Shown: positions 60,124-64,000 of the stretch, one piece after another
Numbering within the stretch: position 1 is the first letter of the stretch
How the letters are laid out: each line of letters begins with the position of its first letter
Origin: Bacillota bacterium
Lineage (GTDB): Bacteria; Bacillota; Clostridia; Lachnospirales; Lachnospiraceae
Direction of reading: 5' to 3'
Assembly: GCA_023386315.1 (NCBI GenBank)
Contig: JAEWJZ010000029.1
Coordinates: 124,001 to 188,000, forward strand
Length of the DNA stretch: 64,000 bases
The notes under the pieces: model-generated
What the model saw: the letters and a program-made list of their open reading frames with translations, nothing else
Told to the model about the DNA's origin: nothing
Database searches by the model: none
Translations under genes and position numbers: made by a program

Positions 60124-60834
60124 TTATTTTATAGGTGTGTTTAAACCTGCCACATCATCAACCGGAATAGAGAATGTGATGGCGTGCTCTCCGGTTTCTT
60201 TTAATACGGTTTCACAGATGGATTTTAAAATCGCCGGTTTGTCTGTTTTGGGAACCAGCATAAGAAGAATTTCTTTCTCATTTGAAACTGTCATTCCTAA
60301 CAGCTTTTTGGAAGAATCACCGCCCATTTCTCTTGCCTTTATAAGTGTGCCGCCTTTGCATCCTGCAATTCGTGCGGCCTCCATAACAGGGGTTGAAAGG
60401 TCTGTATGAATGACGGATGCGATTAACTCATACGCGTTTGTATCTGACATAGAACGTTCCTCCTTGTGATAATCTGTAGATAAATGTTCCTGATTGCCCG
60501 TTATGCCTGGTTTCAGAAGATTGAAAGCTGCAGCGCTGATTCCGGTCAATGAGATGGTGAATACGATGCCATATCCGGGTTTATCCAGCTCCAGTTTTTT
60601 ATGAAGCGCAGATAAAAGGGTATGGGAGGCTGACTGATCGGCAACTCCGATTATTAAGTCCTTTTCCGGTTCGTCCAGTCCGAGACAATCTTTAATGGCT
60701 GAACTGGCTGTTCCATGGCCTCTGACATTTAAAAGCAGTTCCTGATGATATTCTTTGAAAACGGAAGCAGCCTTTTCGCCTTTTCCACGGTCTGCAATGA
60801 CCGTAATCCAGTAAATTTTATGATTGGAAGTCAT
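60124..60834 (-). CDS. PII-like protein paired with DUF1538 transporter
   Basis: A 236-residue protein of two PII-like ferredoxin-fold halves: about 1-105 (IYWITVIADRGKGEKAASVFKEYH, VRGHGTASSAIKDCLGL) and about 130-230 (ELIASVIHTDLSTPVMEAARIAGCKGGTLIKAR). It lacks the GlnB uridylylation tyrosine region, so nitrogen signalling is not implied. It overlaps the DUF1538 gene by 17 nt. A small-molecule- or nucleotide-controlled gate for the membrane protein is the likeliest role (inference from PII-transporter pairs). Confidence 0.83.
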   Translation of the reverse strand: MTSNHKIYWITVIADRGKGEKAASVFKEYHQELLLNVRGHGTASSAIKDCLGLDEPEKDLIIGVADQSASHTLLSALHKKLELDKPGYGIVFTISLTGISAAAFNLLKPGITGNQEHLSTDYHKEERSMSDTNAYELIASVIHTDLSTPVMEAARIAGCKGGTLIKAREMGGDSSKKLLGMTVSNEKEILLMLVPKTDKPAILKSICETVLKETGEHAITFSIPVDDVAGLNTPIK

Positions 60835-62359
60835 CTGCTTCCTCCTTTCCTAAGTCTATAAATTCCAGTTCCATATCAATTGTGGGTATACCGGTGAAGG
60901 AACCGGATTTTTTCGTTTTGAAATGGTAGATCACCCCGATCAGCTGAATGGTGATTAAGGGTGTCATGGCAACCATGGCAACTATGCCAAAGGCATCAGT
61001 CACAATGTTTCCGCCCGCTGCTTCACATGCACCCATTGCAAACGGAAGCAGGAAGGTGGCTGTCATGGGACCGGAAGCCACGCCGCCGGAGTCAAATGCT
61101 ATGGATGTAAAAATGTCCGGTACCACAAAGGACAGACCAAGTGCCAGTGCATATCCGGGAACCAAAAGTGCAAGAAGGGGGAGACCGGTTAAAATTCTTA
61201 GGACAGATAGTCCCAGTGAAACAGACATACCCACAGATAATCCTGTCATCATGGTTTTCTCGGAAACAGAGCCTCCTGTGATATCTTCCACCTGTTTATT
61301 TAATACTAAAACAGCCGGTTCAGCCTTTACAATGTAGTAACCGATGAGCATGGCGATGGGAATCATAATCCAGTTATAGGAAAGAGAGGCAAGCTGCTTT
61401 CCCAGGTAATTACCGGCCGGCATAAAGCCAACGTTGACCCCGGTTAAAAAAAGCGTGAGTCCAATGTAGGAATACACAATACCCATCAGTATTTTAATTA
61501 CCTGTCTCTGCCTGAGCTTTAAGAAGAATATCTGAAAAACCACAAAAAACAGAAGAATGGGAAACAAGGCCAGAAATACTTCTTTTGCATAAACCGGGAA
61601 TTCATGCTGAAAAGCCAGCCATAGATCCTGGGAATTGGTGAAAGCAGGAATTACCGTGGGCTCATAGCTGCTGGAAGAGGAACCGTAGAGCAATCCAAGA
61701 ATCATAACTGAGATAACCGGTCCTACTGAGCAGAGGGCCACAAGACCAAAGCTGTCGCTGCCGGAATTTTTACTTCTGCCGGCAGAGGAAAGTCCGACGC
61801 CCAGAGCCATGATAAATGGAACTGTAATTGGCCCGGTAGTCACCCCTCCTGAATCAAAAGCCACAGCCAGAAAATCTTTTGGTACAAAAATGGCTGTAAC
61901 AAAAAGTATTCCGTAGCAGATCAGAAGAAGCTTTGACAAGTTCCAGCCAAACAAAATTCTTAAAAAGGCCAGGGCAAGGAAGATTCCCACACCGGCTGCT
62001 ACAAAAAGAATCAGCACCATATCAGGCACGGCAGGAGTCTGTCCGGCCAGAACCTGAAGGTCCGGTTCTGCGATGGTAATGATAAAACCAATAATGAAGC
62101 AGGCAAAAACAATAATGGGAAGTTTTTTTGATTTTGCCAGATGGCTTCCTGTTTTTTCTCCGATGATCATCATGGACATATCTGCACCAAGAGTAAAAAA
62201 GCCCATTCCGACAATGAGTAAAGCTGCACCTACCAGAAACAGCATCAGCGGATCAAGCGGCATAGGTGTAATTGTTATACACAAAACCAGCACAATGCAT
62301 GTAACGGGCAGAACAGATGAAAGGGATTCAATAATTTTTTCCTTTAATTTTTGATTCAA
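60818..62359 (-). CDS. DUF1538 integral membrane protein (putative transporter)
   Basis: A 513-residue protein with about twelve helices and an internal duplication: AFDSGGVTTGPITVPFI at about 167-183 and AFDSGGVASGPMTATFL at about 420-436, plus LGADMSMMIIGEKTGSHL and GVNVGFMPAGNYLGKQL in matching places. The AFDSGGV motifs probably line a substrate or ion site. The substrate is unknown. It starts with TTG, with GGAGG 7 nt upstream. The PII-like gene is co-translated downstream. Confidence 0.88.
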   Translation of the reverse strand: MNQKLKEKIIESLSSVLPVTCIVLVLCITITPMPLDPLMLFLVGAALLIVGMGFFTLGADMSMMIIGEKTGSHLAKSKKLPIIVFACFIIGFIITIAEPDLQVLAGQTPAVPDMVLILFVAAGVGIFLALAFLRILFGWNLSKLLLICYGILFVTAIFVPKDFLAVAFDSGGVTTGPITVPFIMALGVGLSSAGRSKNSGSDSFGLVALCSVGPVISVMILGLLYGSSSSSYEPTVIPAFTNSQDLWLAFQHEFPVYAKEVFLALFPILLFFVVFQIFFLKLRQRQVIKILMGIVYSYIGLTLFLTGVNVGFMPAGNYLGKQLASLSYNWIMIPIAMLIGYYIVKAEPAVLVLNKQVEDITGGSVSEKTMMTGLSVGMSVSLGLSVLRILTGLPLLALLVPGYALALGLSFVVPDIFTSIAFDSGGVASGPMTATFLLPFAMGACEAAGGNIVTDAFGIVAMVAMTPLITIQLIGVIYHFKTKKSGSFTGIPTIDMELEFIDLGKEEADDFQS

Positions 62360-62458
62360 GTGAATACCTCCTGTTGTCCGTTTTTTTTTGAGCCGGGGGA
62401 CATAGGAGTAAAATAGCCAAAAAACCGTGTCCTGCCTCTCCGGCTCTGTTATATATTA

Positions 62459-62491
62459 AGTATAACACAAAAATAGTTGCGATTGCAACTA
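62459..62491 (-). promoter_or_regulatory. Promoter with inverted-repeat operator of the DUF1538 operon
   Basis: On the minus strand: TTGCAA (62488-62483), 18-nt spacer, TATACT (62464-62459). TAGTTGC-GATT-GCAACTA (62474-62491) is a perfect 7-bp inverted repeat that covers the -35 box, so a repressor is likely. The dyad is of MarR-operator style. Confidence 0.6.
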
Positions 62492-62518
62492 AAAGCCTGT
62501 TAGACTTTTGTTAATAAA

Positions 62519-63760
62519 TTACCGGTACTTTGAAACCTCCTCGTAGTTTTCTCCCAGCCTGGTTTCTGTAAAGGGGACAGAGGGCCCAAGACGGAAAACA
62601 GGTTTTAATATAATGGGAGTGATAATGGTGGTAATAATGACAACAAGGACGACTGGTCCAAGAAAATCTCCGCTGAGGAGTCCCAGCTGCTGTCCTTTAC
62701 CAGCCACAATAAGCGCGACTTCACCTCTGGAGATCATTCCCACTCCAATCCGAATGCTTTGATAATTTTTATAACCGCAGAGTTTTGCACCGATTCCGCA
62801 GCCAATTACTTTGGTTAATATGGCAGTGAGAGTTAAAAGAACTGCAAAGAGAACGATGGCAGGGGTCATGGGAGGAAGTTCCACTTTAAGACCAATGCTT
62901 GCAAAGAATACCGGTGAAAGCAGAAGATAGGACAGAGTGTCAAATTTTGAAGTTAAAAACTGGGATTTCTGGGTGTTGGATATGATGACTCCGGCGATAT
63001 AGGCCCCTGTAATATCGGCTACACCGAAAAAGTGTTCCGCTATGTAAGACATAAGAAGACAGAGAGAGAAGGCAGCTATAGCGTGGCGCTGTAGGCCCCG
63101 TTCCGCGTTGTTGCTCCAACGGGAATATGCTTTATAGATCAGAACACCGCCAATGGCAGAAAAGACAAAGAATGCAGCAATTTTTAATAAAACAGCAAAC
63201 AGATTGACGTTTGGATCGGTTGTGCTGGTGATGATGGTGAGTGCGATGATACCAAGTACATCATCGATTATGGCAGCTCCCAGTATGGCATTGCCCGAGT
63301 GGGTTTTTATTTTTCCGATTTCTTTCAAGGTTTCCGCCGTAATACTTACAGAAGTCGCGGTGAGTATGACTCCGATAAACATATTCTGAAGAAACAGAGA
63401 ACAGGAAGCGTCTGAAGCGATCATTCCTGGGCGGTTAAAGAAGTAAGCCACTGCGAAACCGCCGAGTAAAGGCACAATGACACCAATCAGAGCGATGATA
63501 AACGCTGATTTACCGCTCTTTTTTAATTCTTTTGTATCCGTCTCCAGACCGGCACAGAACATGAGAACAATCACACCGATTTCAGCCAGTTTATCCAGAA
63601 ACTCGGTTTCATGCAGCGTGCCTGACACGGCAGGACCCATAATTACCCCGGCTAACAGCGCACCGACCACCTGAGGCATATGAAATTTTCTGGTGACAAG
63701 ACCTAAAACCTTAGTGCTTAAAAGAATAATTGTGAGATTCAATAAAAATCTGTAATCCAT
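62519..63760 (-). CDS. Cation:proton antiporter (CPA2/KefB-type, no TrkA domain)
   Basis: A 413-residue membrane protein with about twelve helices of the Na+/H+ or K+/H+ exchanger family. Marks are PQVVGALLAGVIMGPA in helix 2, the GAAIIDDVLGIIALTI stretch with the paired Asp of the ion site, and GVGMISRGEVALIVAGKG. It ends without the NAD-binding TrkA-N domain of KefB/KefC. It exchanges a monovalent cation for protons to control pH or osmolarity. CCTCC on the plus strand marks a GGAGG before its ATG. Confidence 0.92.
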   Translation of the reverse strand: MDYRFLLNLTIILLSTKVLGLVTRKFHMPQVVGALLAGVIMGPAVSGTLHETEFLDKLAEIGVIVLMFCAGLETDTKELKKSGKSAFIIALIGVIVPLLGGFAVAYFFNRPGMIASDASCSLFLQNMFIGVILTATSVSITAETLKEIGKIKTHSGNAILGAAIIDDVLGIIALTIITSTTDPNVNLFAVLLKIAAFFVFSAIGGVLIYKAYSRWSNNAERGLQRHAIAAFSLCLLMSYIAEHFFGVADITGAYIAGVIISNTQKSQFLTSKFDTLSYLLLSPVFFASIGLKVELPPMTPAIVLFAVLLTLTAILTKVIGCGIGAKLCGYKNYQSIRIGVGMISRGEVALIVAGKGQQLGLLSGDFLGPVVLVVIITTIITPIILKPVFRLGPSVPFTETRLGENYEEVSKYR

Positions 63761-63800
63761 ACTAACCCCTCCTTATAATTATGTAAGATCAACAAAATTT

Positions 63801-63829
63801 ATATTACTCCTCTTTGATAATACTGTCAA
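63801..63829 (-). promoter_or_regulatory. Promoter of the antiporter gene
   Basis: On the minus strand: TTGACA (63829-63824), 17-nt spacer, TAATAT (63806-63801), about 40 nt before the ATG. Confidence 0.7.
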
Positions 63830-63853
63830 TTGTTACTAAGAATTCGTCTCTTC

Positions 63854-63882
63854 TTTACAGAAGTCCGGTTTCATGATATACT
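63854..63882 (+). promoter_or_regulatory. Promoter reading out of the window end
   Basis: TTTACA (63854-63859), 17-nt spacer, TATACT (63877-63882). Its gene would start near or beyond the window end. Confidence 0.6.
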
Positions 63883-63921
63883 GACTGAAATAATTCTTCA
63901 CTGAACCCGGAGGGCAGATTT

Positions 63922-63960
63922 ATGCCATTATCTATTTTCTCATCATATGATCCCACGTAG
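63922..63960 (+). other. Twelve-codon ORF with a strong ribosome binding site
   Basis: ATG at 63922, 8 nt after GGAGGG, encodes MPLSIFSSYDPT and stops with TAG. It could be a leader peptide, or the start of a gene cut by a stop codon. The sequence ends too soon to tell. Confidence 0.3.
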
Positions 63961-64000
63961 AAAAAATTGATATTAATATCGGATTAAAAAAGCGCTGTTT

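Noticed and set aside
1..64000. CRISPR arrays, tRNA or rRNA genes, insertion sequences, attachment sites, T-box leaders
   Set aside because: Searched by eye; no regular spaced repeats, transposase motifs or tRNA-like folds were found. GGGTGACCGCG near 38055 looks T-box-like but belongs to the glycine aptamer.

Overview
The window reads as a chromosomal segment of a strictly anaerobic, low-to-medium GC Gram-positive of the class Clostridia, most likely a Lachnospiraceae member related to Lacrimispora/Clostridium. The reasons are the strong AGGAGG-type ribosome binding sites, short inter-gene gaps, many ferredoxin-type iron-sulfur proteins, a tungsten-type aldehyde:ferredoxin oxidoreductase, an YtcP/LplB-type sugar ABC operon with a membrane-bound AraC regulator, and LiaF/LytTR and SatD/DUF3307 gene pairs. 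No tRNA, rRNA, insertion sequence, prophage or CRISPR array was seen.

Layout. 1-3.8 kb: end of an ABC importer/exporter pair with a PadR regulator, thioredoxin, a GGDEF-EAL protein and a methyltransferase. 3.9-9.4 kb: a two-operon cluster of NifX-like cluster-binding proteins, two MinD-type ATPases with ferredoxin inserts, a DUF89 protein, a DUF134 regulator with a cysteine-rich tail, a flavoredoxin-like protein and an Mrp ATPase. This resembles the orange-protein (ORP) complex genes of sulfate reducers, and both promoters carry the same 14-nt motif. 9.4-12.2 kb: CrtC/AttH-like protein with divergent TetR regulator, a MazG-like hydrolase and a membrane protein. 12.3-24.1 kb: a molybdenum/tungsten cofactor island (moaC, moaA, MOSC-MogA fusion, tupABC, moeA, MoeA-PBP fusion, MOSC), then a Moco/tungsten-cofactor-type riboswitch leader, aor, a MoaD-like protein and a ThiF/MoeB-like protein.

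24.1-33 kb: accessory single genes: LiaF-like/LytTR, AraC, EamA, Bcp peroxiredoxin, SatD/DUF3307, an Xre membrane regulator, RhuM, a small ferredoxin and a metallo-hydrolase. 33-36.7 kb: a LysR regulator divergent from a CoA-disulfide-reductase-like/rhodanese protein and a siroheme sulfite/nitrite-reductase-like ferredoxin protein. 36.7-39.6 kb: an esterase, then a tandem glycine riboswitch with terminator ahead of an AgcS sodium:amino-acid symporter. 39.6-52.7 kb: a plant-polysaccharide locus (serine hydrolase, AraC sensor-regulator, sugar ABC importer, two GH43 enzymes, one with an N-terminal ankyrin-like region, an SGNH esterase, an ABC exporter).

52.7-60.1 kb: a beta-lactam response locus: two class B penicillin-binding proteins, the second with a MecA_N/NTF2-like domain, convergent with blaI-blaR1. 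Three copies of the motif CTTAC-N4-GTARTA sit at the two promoters. It looks like a chromosomal, BlaI-controlled target-substitution system analogous to staphylococcal mec. 60.1-64 kb: a PII-like protein with DUF1538 transporter, a CPA2 antiporter, and a strong promoter reading out of the window.

Most interesting: the mec-like PBP/BlaR1/BlaI locus with its shared operator, and the DUF134-linked ORP-like metallocluster operons next to the tungsten cofactor island.
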